Part shown: positions 54,491-63,094 of the stretch, in pieces
Layout of the letters: the number at the start of each line of letters is the position of its first letter
Position numbering within the stretch: position 1 is the stretch's first letter
NCBI GenBank assembly: GCA_040767925.1
Contig: JAXGNN010000003.1
Location: 186,001 to 250,000, forward strand
Source: Phil1 sp040767925
Lineage (GTDB): Bacteria > Bacillota > Clostridia > Christensenellales > CAG-138
Direction of reading: 5' to 3'
Length of the DNA stretch: 64,000 nucleotides
Made by a program: the position numbers and the translations under genes
The notes under the pieces: model-generated
What the model was told of the DNA's origin: nothing
The model's input: the letters and a program-made list of their open reading frames with translations, nothing else
Databases searched by the model: none

Positions 54491-54519
54491 ATTATAACAC
54501 AGCGGTTTTTGCAATGCAA
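54491..54519 (-). promoter_or_regulatory. sigma-A promoter of rplS
   Basis: On the minus strand TTGCAT (54514-54519) and TATAAT (54491-54496, with extended TG) are 17 bases apart. The 65-base leader before rplS (54419-54485) is GC-rich and could be an L19-type autoregulatory leader; that is only positional inference. Confidence 0.75.
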
Positions 54520-54532
54520 TATGTTATTTCCC

Positions 54533-55261
54533 TTATTTCGCCTGGTTTTTCAGGCTCTCGAGCAGGGCTTTGTCCTTCTTGTCGAGCGTCGCGCCCTCGA
54601 GGAGCTCCGGCCGAAGCGCGTAAGTTAGTTTCAGCGCCTCGTCGCGGCGAAAGCGCGCGATAAGCGCGTGGTTGCCGCCCACGAGCACCTCGGGCACGTC
54701 CATGCCGCGGAAGCTCGAGGGCCGCGTATACTGCGGGTATTCGAGCAGCCCGTCCGTGAAGGATTCGTCCGCCGCCGACGCTTCGCTGCCCAGCACGCCT
54801 GGGATGAAGCGGGAGACGCAGTCGACGAGCACCATCGCGGGCAGCTCGCCGCCGGTGAGCACATAGTCGCCGATGGAAACTTCCATGTCCATCGCCCGCG
54901 CCACGCGCTCGTCGATGCCCTCGTAGCGCCCGCAGAGCAGAAGCAGCCTCTTTTCCGAAGAAAGGCGCTTCGCGAGCGTCGGGGAAAGCCTTTCCCCGCG
55001 CGGCGAAAGCGTGACGCGAAGAGCCTCGTGATCGGGATCGACCGCGTCCAGGCACGAATAGATGGGCTGCGCCATCATGACCATGCCCGCGCCGCCGCCG
55101 AAAGGGTAATCGTCCGTGTTGCGGTGCTTGTTTTCGGAATACGCGCGGATGTCGTGCAGGCGGAACTCGAGAAGCCCGTTTTCAGCCGCACGGCCGAGCA
55201 TGCTCGCCGAGAGCACCCCGCCGAACATATCCGGAAAGATGGTGAGTATGTCAATCCTCAA
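54533..55261 (-). CDS. trmD: tRNA (guanine37-N1)-methyltransferase
   Basis: The 242-residue SPOUT enzyme prevents frameshifting by m1G37. RIDILTIFPDMFGGVLSASMLGRA, YPFGGGAGMVM, LCGRYEGIDERV and IGDYVLTGGELPAM are diagnostic. There is no ATG at the conserved start. The start is TTG at 55259-55261, nine bases behind GGAGG, overlapping the end of rimM by 11 bases. A second in-frame TTG at 55279 would place the Shine-Dalgarno inside the gene and add non-homologous residues. Confidence 0.96.
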   Translation of the reverse strand: MRIDILTIFPDMFGGVLSASMLGRAAENGLLEFRLHDIRAYSENKHRNTDDYPFGGGAGMVMMAQPIYSCLDAVDPDHEALRVTLSPRGERLSPTLAKRLSSEKRLLLLCGRYEGIDERVARAMDMEVSIGDYVLTGGELPAMVLVDCVSRFIPGVLGSEASAADESFTDGLLEYPQYTRPSSFRGMDVPEVLVGGNHALIARFRRDEALKLTYALRPELLEGATLDKKDKALLESLKNQAK

Positions 55262-55778
55262 AAAGGCCGACCTCCTCAAGCGCCGCCGCGTCGAGCTCGA
55301 CGCGCTTCGATTCTACATCCACCTTGCGCACGACCCTCTTCAGGGCCGGTATCAGGAGCCTGCGAGCGCCCGAAATGACGTAGACGTCGTTCGCGCCGGT
55401 CCGGAGCACCTCGGTGAGCGTGCCGAGCGGCTTCCCCGTGCTGTCGAAGACCGTGCAGCCCACGATGTCGCTGATGAAATAGGTGCCCTCGGGCAGCTTC
55501 ACGGCGTGCGCGCGGTCCACGCAGAGGTACGCGCCGCGAAGCGCCTCCGCCTCCTCGCGGGAGGCGCAGCACGAGAGGTGGGCGTATACGCTCCCCTCCC
55601 GCACGCCCACGTCGGACACGGTCACGGGAACGTATGCGCCGTCCTTTTCAAGATACGCGTCCCGAAGCGCGTGGAAGCGCGAGAGATCGTCCGAGAGCGG
55701 CTCCATTTTTACCGCGCCCCGCACGCCGTGCGGCCGCACGATCGCCCCCACGCGGAGGTATTCCTGCCTGCCGTCCAT
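55251..55778 (-). CDS. rimM: ribosome maturation factor RimM
   Basis: The 175-residue 16S-processing factor binds S19. The N-terminal RimM barrel (YLRVGAIVRPHGVRGAVKMEPLSDD) and the C-terminal PRC barrel (FISDIVGCTVFDSTGKPLGTL, LIPALKRVVRKVD) are intact. It begins two bases after the khpA stop and overlaps trmD, so the rpsP-khpA-rimM-trmD block is likely one translationally coupled unit. Confidence 0.96.
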   Translation of the reverse strand: MDGRQEYLRVGAIVRPHGVRGAVKMEPLSDDLSRFHALRDAYLEKDGAYVPVTVSDVGVREGSVYAHLSCCASREEAEALRGAYLCVDRAHAVKLPEGTYFISDIVGCTVFDSTGKPLGTLTEVLRTGANDVYVISGARRLLIPALKRVVRKVDVESKRVELDAAALEEVGLFED

Positions 55779-55780
55779 CC

Positions 55781-56008
55781 CTAGACGATCTCGACGATGT
55801 ACTTCTTGTTTTCCTTGATGGACGCGGCCTTGACCACCGTGCGGATGGCCTTTGCGATGCGCCCCTGCTTGCCGATGACCTTGCCCATATCCTCGGGCGC
55901 GACGGTCAGTTCGATGATCGTGGCCTTGTCGCCCTGCTTTTCCTCGACCTTGACTTCCTCGGGCTTGTCCACGAGATTCATCGCGATGAATTTAACCAGC
56001 TCTCCCAT
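55781..56008 (-). CDS. khpA: KH-domain RNA-binding protein KhpA (YlqC)
   Basis: The 75-residue single KH domain has the GxxG loop in VIGKQGRIAKAIRTVVKAAS. KhpA pairs with KhpB/EloR in some Bacillota to bind RNA and affect cell division. The start at 56008 is preferred for the upstream GAGG and the homologous MGELVKFIAMNLVDKPEEV; the ATG 30 bases earlier overlaps rpsP. It stands between rpsP and rimM; ylqD, present in Bacillus, is absent. Confidence 0.93.
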   Translation of the reverse strand: MGELVKFIAMNLVDKPEEVKVEEKQGDKATIIELTVAPEDMGKVIGKQGRIAKAIRTVVKAASIKENKKYIVEIV

Positions 56009-56034
56009 GGTCTGCCTCGCCGACGGATCCGGGG

Positions 56035-56277
56035 TCACTGTATCGCGCCGCTCTTCTTGAGCAGGCCGCGTACGGTGTCGGTGGGCTGCGCGCCGTTCTT
56101 GAGCCAGTACCGCGCCTTCTCGTTGTCCACCTTGATTTCGGCGGGGTCGACGAGGGGGTTATAGTAGCCGAGCTCCTCGATGAAAGCGCCGTCGCGGGGC
56201 GCGCGGGAGTCCGCGACGATGATGCGGTAGAAAGGCGCCTTCTTCGCGCCCATCCTGCGAAGTCTGATCTTGACCAT
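56035..56277 (-). CDS. rpsP: 30S ribosomal protein S16
   Basis: The 80-residue S16 is a small 30S protein. MVKIRLRRMGAKKAPFYRIIVADSR is diagnostic, and GYYNPL and RYWLKNGAQPTDTV follow. The start at 56277 is nine bases after GGAGG. It lies 62 bases behind ffh in the conserved ffh-rpsP order. Confidence 0.98.
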   Translation of the reverse strand: MVKIRLRRMGAKKAPFYRIIVADSRAPRDGAFIEELGYYNPLVDPAEIKVDNEKARYWLKNGAQPTDTVRGLLKKSGAIQ

Positions 56278-56339
56278 AATGATATTCCTCCTGATGCAAT
56301 ATGCTTTATCCGAAAACGGCAAAACCGCTGTCGTTCCTC

Positions 56340-57686
56340 TTAAAACCCGAAAGGGAAGCCTCTCCTGCCGCCCTTCTTGAAGCCCTTCCTGCCCGCGCCC
56401 GCGAGCTGCTTCATCATCTTGCGGCTCGCCTCAAACTGGTTGAGGAGCCGGTTGACCTCCTGGATGCTCGTGCCGCTGCCGCGCGCGATGCGCTTCCTTC
56501 GGCTTGCGTTGAGTACGTCGGGCCGCCTGCGCTCCTGCTTCGTCATGGAGCGGATGATCGCCTGCGTGCGCGCCACCTGCTTCTCGTCGATCTCCACGTT
56601 GCCAAGCTTCGACGCGTCCATGCCCGGGAGCATGCCCAGAATATCCTGCATGGAGCCCATGTTCTTCATCTGCTCGAACTGGTCGAGATAATCGTCGAGC
56701 GTGAACTCGTCGCTCCTAATCTTGCTCTCGAGCTCCGCGGCCTTTTTCTCGTCGAACGCGGTCTGCGCCTTCTCGATGAGGGTCATGACGTCCCCCATGC
56801 CGAGGATGCGCGAGGCCATCCTGTCCGGATGGAAGGGCTCTATATCCGTGAGCTTTTCGCCCGTGCCGCTGAACTTGATGGGCTTTCCCGTGACGGCCTT
56901 GACCGAAAGCGCGGCGCCCCCGCGCGTGTCTCCGTCGAGCTTGGTGACGATGACGCCCGTGAGTCCCAGCCGCTCGTTGAAGGTTTTCGCGACGTTGACG
57001 GCGTCCTGCCCCGTCATGGCGTCGATGGTCAAAAGGATTTCCGCCGGGCGCAGCGCGTCCCGTATGGCGGCGATCTCGTCCATCATGGCCTCGTCGATGT
57101 GGAGCCTGCCCGCGGTGTCGACGATGACGAGGTCGAGGAGGTTTCGCCGCGCGTGCTCGATTGCGAGCTTCGCGGTCTCGACGGGGTCGTTCTGCCCGCG
57201 CTCGAACACCGGCACGCCGGCGCGCTCCCCCACGATCTTCAATTGATCGATGGCCGCAGGGCGGTAGATGTCGCACGCGACGAGAAGGGGCGATTTGCTG
57301 TACTGCTTTTTGAGGTAGCCCGCGAGCTTGCCCGCCATGGTGGTTTTTCCCGCGCCCTGAAGGCCCGCGAGCAGTATGATCGAGGGGACGGACGAGCCGA
57401 ACTCGAGCTTGGCGACCGCGCCGCCCATGAGGGCGGTCAGTTCCTCGTTGACGATCTTAATGACCTGCTGCCCGGGCGTGAGGCTCTCGAGCACGCCGGC
57501 GCCCACGGCGCGCGCGGTCACGCCGTTGATGAAATCCTTCACGACGGAGAAGCTGACGTCCGCCTCGAGCAGGGCGAGCTTCACCTCGCGCATCGCCTCG
57601 CGCACGTCCTTCTCGGAAAGCTTGCCCTTGCCGGTCAGCTTTTTGAAAACGTTCTGGAGTTTTTGGGAAAGGCTGTCAAACGCCAT
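56340..57686 (-). CDS. ffh: signal recognition particle protein Ffh
   Basis: The 448-residue SRP GTPase binds signal sequences on ribosomes. The N domain is followed by G1 GLQGAGKTTMAGKLAGYL, DTAGRLHIDEAMM, and TKLDGDTRGGAALS. The methionine-rich M domain binds SRP RNA (RIARGSGTSIQEVNRLLNQFE) and ends in a Gly/Lys/Arg/Phe-rich tail. The ylxM stop overlaps its start by 11 bases, the conserved ylxM-ffh pair. Confidence 0.98.
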   Translation of the reverse strand: MAFDSLSQKLQNVFKKLTGKGKLSEKDVREAMREVKLALLEADVSFSVVKDFINGVTARAVGAGVLESLTPGQQVIKIVNEELTALMGGAVAKLEFGSSVPSIILLAGLQGAGKTTMAGKLAGYLKKQYSKSPLLVACDIYRPAAIDQLKIVGERAGVPVFERGQNDPVETAKLAIEHARRNLLDLVIVDTAGRLHIDEAMMDEIAAIRDALRPAEILLTIDAMTGQDAVNVAKTFNERLGLTGVIVTKLDGDTRGGAALSVKAVTGKPIKFSGTGEKLTDIEPFHPDRMASRILGMGDVMTLIEKAQTAFDEKKAAELESKIRSDEFTLDDYLDQFEQMKNMGSMQDILGMLPGMDASKLGNVEIDEKQVARTQAIIRSMTKQERRRPDVLNASRRKRIARGSGTSIQEVNRLLNQFEASRKMMKQLAGAGRKGFKKGGRRGFPFGF

Positions 57687-58008
57687 CGTTGCCCTCTATC
57701 CTTTCAAGCAGCAGCGCGAGCGTTTCGCGCTTCGCCGCGTCCGTTTCCCGTTCCATGAGCGAGCGGACAAGCTTCGCGTTCTCCAAATCCCGCCGCATGA
57801 AGCCGAGCTTTTCTTCATACGTAAAAAGCTGCGCCTGCGCCCTTACGAGCGCGTCCCTGACCGCCTGGCGCGAGACGCCCTCGCGCTCCGCGATCTCCGC
57901 GAGCGAGAGGTCCTCCTCATAGTGCAGAAGCATGAGCGCGCGCTGCTTTAATGTGAGCAGCGCGCCGTAACAATCGAGCAAAAGCCCCGTTTGAATGCGT
58001 TTGTCCAT
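57676..58008 (-). CDS. ylxM: YlxM, sigma-70 region-4-like DNA-binding protein (UPF0122)
   Basis: The 110-residue protein has a helix-turn-helix resembling sigma region 4 (LSLAEIAEREGVSRQAVRDALVRAQAQL). YlxM is associated with SRP function in streptococci and is always next to ffh. GGAG with a six-base spacer precedes the ATG. An 8-bp perfect inverted repeat stands between its promoter and its ribosome binding site, a possible autoregulatory site. Confidence 0.93.
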   Translation of the reverse strand: MDKRIQTGLLLDCYGALLTLKQRALMLLHYEEDLSLAEIAEREGVSRQAVRDALVRAQAQLFTYEEKLGFMRRDLENAKLVRSLMERETDAAKRETLALLLERIEGNDGV

Positions 58009-58019
58009 CTCGCGCTCCG

Positions 58020-58043
58020 GTGTAAAGGTTTTTTGCTTTACAC
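58020..58043 (-). promoter_or_regulatory. perfect inverted repeat at the 5' end of the ylxM-ffh transcript
   Basis: GTGTAAAG and CTTTACAC form 8-bp arms around an 8-base A/T-rich loop, directly after the predicted transcription start and ending a few bases before the ribosome binding site. It could be an operator for a dimeric regulator or an mRNA stem-loop. Confidence 0.6.
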
Positions 58044-58049
58044 TTAGCC

Positions 58050-58077
58050 ATTATACGCGATAGGGCGCTTTTGTCAA
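58050..58077 (-). promoter_or_regulatory. sigma-A promoter of ylxM-ffh
   Basis: On the minus strand a perfect TTGACA (58072-58077) and a perfect TATAAT (58050-58055) are 16 bases apart. Confidence 0.85.
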
Positions 58078-58096
58078 GCGCGTTTTTTCTGTAAGC

Positions 58097-58588
58097 TTAC
58101 TTCTTCTCGTATGCGGAGGCGTCCTCGCGCAGCATCCGGACGCCGGGTTCGAGCGCGTCGATCACGGCGCTGAGGTTGTCCACGGCGGACTGCGGGCTGC
58201 CGGGGACGTTGACGATCAGCGTCCTCCCGCGGATGCCCGCGACGGCGCGCGAGAGCATCCCCTGCGCGGAGATTTTGCAGATCGCGGCGCGCATGGATTC
58301 CGCGATTCCCGGCACCAGCTTCTGGCAGACGGCGCGCGTCGCCTCGGGCGTGATGTCGCGCGGGGAGCAGCCGGTGCCGCCCGTCGTGACGACGAGCGCC
58401 GCGTCGAGCTTGTCCGCGGCCTCGGTGAGCGAATCCTTAATAAGGGCCATCTCCTTGGGCGCGGTGAGCATCTCCCCGACGGAATAGCCGTGCGCCTTTA
58501 GGATTTCCATGATGCGCCTGCCGCTTTCGTCGGAGATTTTGCCGAAATACAGGCTGTCGCTTACGGTGATTACAATCGCCTTATACAT
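58097..58588 (-). CDS. MogA/MoaB-family molybdopterin adenylyltransferase-like protein
   Basis: The 163-residue protein has the molybdopterin-binding fold: AIVITVSDSLYFGKISDESG, then VVTTGGTGCSPRDITPEAT, and IVNVPGSPQSAVDNL. It adenylylates molybdopterin or acts in a related step of molybdenum cofactor synthesis. No other Moco genes are in the window. It is inserted between ftsY and ylxM, which are neighbours in Bacillus, and starts 15 bases after the ftsY stop, so it may be cotranscribed with smc-ftsY. Confidence 0.92.
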   Translation of the reverse strand: MYKAIVITVSDSLYFGKISDESGRRIMEILKAHGYSVGEMLTAPKEMALIKDSLTEAADKLDAALVVTTGGTGCSPRDITPEATRAVCQKLVPGIAESMRAAICKISAQGMLSRAVAGIRGRTLIVNVPGSPQSAVDNLSAVIDALEPGVRMLREDASAYEKK

Positions 58589-58603
58589 GTTGCCTCCTCA
58601 AAT

Positions 58604-59509
58604 TTATAACAACGCGGAGGCGTATTCGTCCGCGTTGAAAGGTTCAAGATCCTCGATGCCCTCGCCCACGCCCACGAAGCGCACGGGAAGCCCGAGCTCC
58701 GCCTTGATGGCGACAGCCATGCCGCCCTTTGCGGTGCCGTCGAGCTTGGTGAGCACGACGCCCGTGAGCCCCGTCGTCTCCATGAAGGCGCGCGCCTGCG
58801 CGATGGCGTTCTGTCCCGTGGAAGCGTCGAGCACCAAAAGCGCTTCGACGGGGATCCCGGGCAGCTCGCGCTCGATGACGCGGCGAATTTTCGAGAGTTC
58901 GTTCATGAGGTTTTTCTTGTTGTGGAGCCTGCCCGCCGTGTCGCACAGGAGAATGTCGCACCCCCTGGCCTTAAAGGAGGCCGCCGCGTCGAACACCACG
59001 GCCGCGGGATCCGCGCCCTCGTTGTGTTTGACGATGGGGACGCCCGCCCTCCCGGCCCAGACGGTGAGCTGCTCTGCCGCCGCCGCGCGGAAAGTATCCG
59101 CCGCCGCCACCATGGGCTTTCGGCCCTGTTCCTTATAATAATAAGCGAGTTTGCCGATGGAGGTGGTCTTCCCCACGCCGTTCACGCCCACGATCAGGAG
59201 CACGGCCGGCCTCCCGTCCGCCGGGAAGGGGACGTCCGCGCGCATGCGCGCTGCGAGCATCTCCACAAGCTCCGCCCGGGCGGCCGACCTCTCGCGGATG
59301 CGCTTGTCGTCGATGGCGTCCCGAAGCTCCTCAACGAGGCTCGTCGCGACGGCGACGCCCATGTCGGCCACGATCATGGCCTCCTCCAGCTCGTCGAAGA
59401 ACGCGGCGCCGATGCGCTCCTCCCCCATGAAAAGGCCTGCGAGCAGGCCTCCGCCGGTGTTGCGCAAAGTCCGTTTCAGCTTATCGAAAAAGGATTTTTT
59501 CTCGTCCAT
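58604..59509 (-). CDS. ftsY: SRP receptor FtsY
   Basis: The 301-residue membrane-associated GTPase docks Ffh-ribosome complexes. G1 is GVNGVGKTTSIGKLAYYY. ADTFRAAAAEQL, LCDTAGRLHNKKNLMNEL, and TKLDGTAKGGMAVAI are present. The N-terminus is short (MDEKKSFFDKLKRTLRNTGG) with no long acidic A domain, as in many Gram-positive species. It begins eight bases after smc. Confidence 0.97.
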   Translation of the reverse strand: MDEKKSFFDKLKRTLRNTGGGLLAGLFMGEERIGAAFFDELEEAMIVADMGVAVATSLVEELRDAIDDKRIRERSAARAELVEMLAARMRADVPFPADGRPAVLLIVGVNGVGKTTSIGKLAYYYKEQGRKPMVAAADTFRAAAAEQLTVWAGRAGVPIVKHNEGADPAAVVFDAAASFKARGCDILLCDTAGRLHNKKNLMNELSKIRRVIERELPGIPVEALLVLDASTGQNAIAQARAFMETTGLTGVVLTKLDGTAKGGMAVAIKAELGLPVRFVGVGEGIEDLEPFNADEYASALL

Positions 59510-59517
59510 ATCTCCCC

Positions 59518-62500
59518 TTACGCGTCAAAGCGCGCGCTGACCACCTTGGATACGCCCTTCTCCTCCATCGCGACGCCGTAGAGCGTGTTGCACACCTCCA
59601 TGCTGCCCTTGCGGTGGGTGATGAGGATGAACTGCGTGTCGCGGGAATAGCTCCTGACGTACTGCGCCACGGTCGAAACGTTCACCTCGTCGAGGGAGGT
59701 TTCGATCTCGTCGAGTATGCAAAACGCCGTGGGCTTGAGCTTCAATATGGCAAACAGCAGCGCGATGGCCGTGAGCGCCCTCTCCCCACCCGAGAGGAGG
59801 GAGAGCAATTGCAGCTTCTTTCCCGGCGGCTGCGCGATGATGTCGATGTTGCAGTTTAATATGTCGCTCTTGTCGGAGAGGACGAGCTCCGCGCTGCCCC
59901 CGCCGAAAAGCTCCGCGAAGGTTTCGGAGAAGTTTTTCTGAATCCGCTCGAACTGGCGGCGGAACTCGTTTTCCATGGTCGCCACGAGTTCGCCGATGAG
60001 CGTATGCAAGTCCCCCTCGGCGGCGACGAGGTCTTCGTACTGCGTGTTGAGCGCGTCAAAGCGCTCCTTGACGGACTTATAGTCCTCGATGGAATTGACG
60101 TTCACGTCGCCGAGCGCGCGGATGGCCTTCTTCAGTTCGTCCACGCGCACGTGGGAGGCGGTGACGGCGATCTGCCTGCGGTAGGGCTGCGCGTTCTCGT
60201 AAGTGAGCGCGTAGTCCTCCCAGATCCGGTCCTGCATGACCTTTATTTCCATCTCCGCGCGGCTGACGTTCAGTTCCGCGTGGTGGCCCCTCTCGCGCAG
60301 CTCCTGCAGCTCGAGGGCCGAGGTTTCGCGCCGCTCGCGCAGTTCGTCGAGGGCCTTCAGGTGCTTCGCGCGCTCCTCCTCCATGCCGCGCAGCCTGTCG
60401 GTGAGCGCGTCCACCTCGCGGCGCTCGGACGCGATGCTGCTTTCGACGGCGCCCATCTCGCGGGTGAGCGCGTCGAACTGCGCCTTGCAATTTTCGAGCG
60501 TCCGCTTTTCCCCACCGAGCGCTTCGCGCGCGCGCGAAGCCTCGCGGTTCAGGCGCTCCCATTCGGCATGGAGGGCGGAAAGCTCCTTCCCCGCCGCCGC
60601 GGCCGCCACGCGCATGTCGGACACCTCCATAGAGCGCTTGGCGAATTCCTGGCGAAGCAGGGCCAGCCTTTCCTGCGCGGCCCTGATGTCCTCCTGCGTC
60701 GCGGTGTTGCCCAGCTCGATCTCGCTCCTGTCCCGCTCGGCGTCGCGGAACTGGTTGTCGATGCTCTCTATGTCGTCCCGGATGCGCCCGATCTCGGCCT
60801 CCGCCTCGTCGAGCTCGTCCTTCGCGGCGTCCACATACTTTTTGATGATATCGAGCTTCTCGCCGTGCGCGGCGATCTCGACGTCCTTGGCGTGCAGCGC
60901 CTCCGTGCTCAAGCCGACCGCCCCGTTCGCCGTGGCGAGTCCCGCCTCCAGCTCCTCCGCCTCCTTCATAAGGCGCTGCTGGTCCAGGAGGAGCGCCGCG
61001 TTGCGCTTTTTAAGCTCGTCGATCTCCCTTTCGCGCCCGACGAGGCTGAACTCCTTCTTCTGCGCGCTGCCGCCCGTCATCGAGCCGCCGGGGTTGATGA
61101 TGTCCCCCTTGAGCGTCGCGATACGGAAGCTCGCGCGCGCTTTTTTGTTGATCTCAATCCCCGCGGCGAGGTCGTCTACGATGACCGTGCGGCCAAGGAG
61201 GTTTTCCATCACGCCGCGGTAGCGTTCGTCGAAGCCGACGAGGTCGCTCGCGACGCCGATGAAGCCCGGAACGGCGCACATGCCGCGCTCCCGATCCTCC
61301 AACAGGCGCGAGCGCATGGCGGAAATCGGCAGGAAGGTCGCCCTGCCGTAATCGCGGCTCCTCAGGTATTCGATGACGGCTTTGGCGTCCTCCTCGGTGT
61401 TGGTGACGATGTTCTGCAACGCCGCGCCGAGCGCCATCTCTATGGCCGTCTCGTATTGCGCGGGCACGCGGATGAGCTCCGCGACTACGCCCTCCATGCG
61501 GCGCTTGAGGGAAACGTCCCGCTCTCCGTCGCGAAGGAGGTTTCGGACGCTCGCGTAATACCCCTCGTGCGCGCGCTTCATCTCCTCGAGCACCCGAAGG
61601 CGGGAGCGGCCCGCTTCCGCCTGCTGCTCCGCGCTGCGCACGGCCTCGCGCGTTTGGATGAGCCGCTGGTTCGCCTCGTTGAGGCGCCTGATCGCCGCGT
61701 TTTTCACATGCTCGAGCTCCTCCCGCTCCGCCTTGAGCCGCGCGCCGGTTTCCGCGGCGTCCGCGTGCTCGCGCGCGAGCTTTTCGCCCTTCTCGAGGAT
61801 GGCCTTCTTGCCTTCCCCGATGGCCGCGGCGCGCGCCTCGAGCGTGTCGCGCATGGTTTCAAAGCGCGAGATGGCGATCCGCGCGTCGGAGAGGCGGTTG
61901 ATGGCCGCGATCATTTCGTTTTTCTGGTTTTCGAGCGCCTCGTCGCGCTCCGCGATGTCCGCGCCCATCGCCTCGAGCGCGGCCGAAGCCTCGGCGAGCC
62001 TTTTTTCGTCCTCGACGCCGGCGCTTCGTTTTTCCTCGATGAGCCGCGCTTTCTCCGCGATCTCGAGGTTGAGCGCGCCGAGCGCGCGCTCGTATTCGGA
62101 GATGGCGGCCTCCGCGCGCTCCCGCTCGCGGATGAGGCCCGCGAGTTTCTCGCGGAACACCTTCGACTCGCCCGCGCGCGTCTCCACCCCCGCAGTCATC
62201 GAGAGGAGCTTGCCCTGCACCTCGCCCATCGCGGCGTTAAGCGCGCGCTCCCGCTCCTCCTCGGATACGCAGCAGCGCGCGAGCTCCGCGTCGAGCGCGC
62301 AAAGCCGCGCTATGTCGCTTTGATAGGCCTCCATGTTCTCGCCGAGGGTTTTAAGCTTTTCATTAAGCCTGTCGTATTGATAGAGGAATACGTTGATTTC
62401 GATTTCGCGCAGTTCGTCGCGGTGCTTCAGATATTCCCGCGCCGCCTCGCTCTGCTCCTGGAGCGGCCCGACCTGCCGCTCGAGCTCGCCCAGTATGTCC

Positions 62501-63075
62501 TTGAGCCGCTCGAGGTTGTTCCTTGTGTTCTCGAGCTTGCGCTCGGCTTCCTCCTTGCGCACGCGGTACTTCATCACGCCCGCCGCCTCCTCGAAGGCGT
62601 TGCGCCTGTCGGTCGACTTGGAGGAGAGGATCTCCTCCACCTTGCCCTGGCCGATGATCGAATAGCCCTCGCGGCCCACGCCCGTGTCGCGAAATAGCTC
62701 GGCGATGTCCTTGCGCCTGCAGGTCTGGCGGTTGATGAAAAACTCGCTCTCGCCGGAACGGTACATGCGGCGCGTGATGCAGACCTCTATGAAATCGGTG
62801 ATGAGCTCGCCGTCCGTATTGTCGAAAGTAAGCGACACCTCGCAGAAGGAGAGCGCCTTCTTCTCCGCCGTGCCGTTGAAGATGATGTCCTCCATCTTCG
62901 CGCCGCGCAGCGCCCTGGCGCTCTGCTCGCCCAACACCCAGCGCACGGCGTCGGCGATGTTGCTCTTGCCGCTGCCGTTTGGCCCGATGATGGCGGTGAT
63001 GCCGTCCTGGAACTGCAGTTCGGTCTTACGGGCGAAGGATTTGAACCCGTACATTTCAAGCTTGGTCAGTCTCAA
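59518..63075 (-). CDS. smc: chromosome segregation ATPase SMC
   Basis: The 1185-residue SMC drives chromosome compaction with ScpA and ScpB. Walker A is GPNGSGKSNIADAVRWVLGE near 32. Two long coiled coils flank the hinge (about 510-670, with NPGGSMTGGSAQKKEF). The C-terminal head has the signature LLSGGERALTAIALLF and Walker B CILDEIETSLDEVN; the usual D-A-A before the D-loop reads E-T-S here. It follows rnc by 19 bases in the conserved acpP-rnc-smc-ftsY order. Confidence 0.98.
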   Translation of the reverse strand: MRLTKLEMYGFKSFARKTELQFQDGITAIIGPNGSGKSNIADAVRWVLGEQSARALRGAKMEDIIFNGTAEKKALSFCEVSLTFDNTDGELITDFIEVCITRRMYRSGESEFFINRQTCRRKDIAELFRDTGVGREGYSIIGQGKVEEILSSKSTDRRNAFEEAAGVMKYRVRKEEAERKLENTRNNLERLKDILGELERQVGPLQEQSEAAREYLKHRDELREIEINVFLYQYDRLNEKLKTLGENMEAYQSDIARLCALDAELARCCVSEEERERALNAAMGEVQGKLLSMTAGVETRAGESKVFREKLAGLIRERERAEAAISEYERALGALNLEIAEKARLIEEKRSAGVEDEKRLAEASAALEAMGADIAERDEALENQKNEMIAAINRLSDARIAISRFETMRDTLEARAAAIGEGKKAILEKGEKLAREHADAAETGARLKAEREELEHVKNAAIRRLNEANQRLIQTREAVRSAEQQAEAGRSRLRVLEEMKRAHEGYYASVRNLLRDGERDVSLKRRMEGVVAELIRVPAQYETAIEMALGAALQNIVTNTEEDAKAVIEYLRSRDYGRATFLPISAMRSRLLEDRERGMCAVPGFIGVASDLVGFDERYRGVMENLLGRTVIVDDLAAGIEINKKARASFRIATLKGDIINPGGSMTGGSAQKKEFSLVGREREIDELKKRNAALLLDQQRLMKEAEELEAGLATANGAVGLSTEALHAKDVEIAAHGEKLDIIKKYVDAAKDELDEAEAEIGRIRDDIESIDNQFRDAERDRSEIELGNTATQEDIRAAQERLALLRQEFAKRSMEVSDMRVAAAAAGKELSALHAEWERLNREASRAREALGGEKRTLENCKAQFDALTREMGAVESSIASERREVDALTDRLRGMEEERAKHLKALDELRERRETSALELQELRERGHHAELNVSRAEMEIKVMQDRIWEDYALTYENAQPYRRQIAVTASHVRVDELKKAIRALGDVNVNSIEDYKSVKERFDALNTQYEDLVAAEGDLHTLIGELVATMENEFRRQFERIQKNFSETFAELFGGGSAELVLSDKSDILNCNIDIIAQPPGKKLQLLSLLSGGERALTAIALLFAILKLKPTAFCILDEIETSLDEVNVSTVAQYVRSYSRDTQFILITHRKGSMEVCNTLYGVAMEEKGVSKVVSARFDA

Positions 63076-63094
63076 TTGAAGCTCTGCCTTCCGT

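Noticed and set aside
58065..58088. Plus-strand intrinsic terminator shape (GCGCTT/AAGCGC followed by six T)
   Set aside because: It has no plus-strand gene upstream and overlaps the -35 box of the minus-strand ylxM promoter, so it is probably coincidental; an antisense transcript cannot be excluded.
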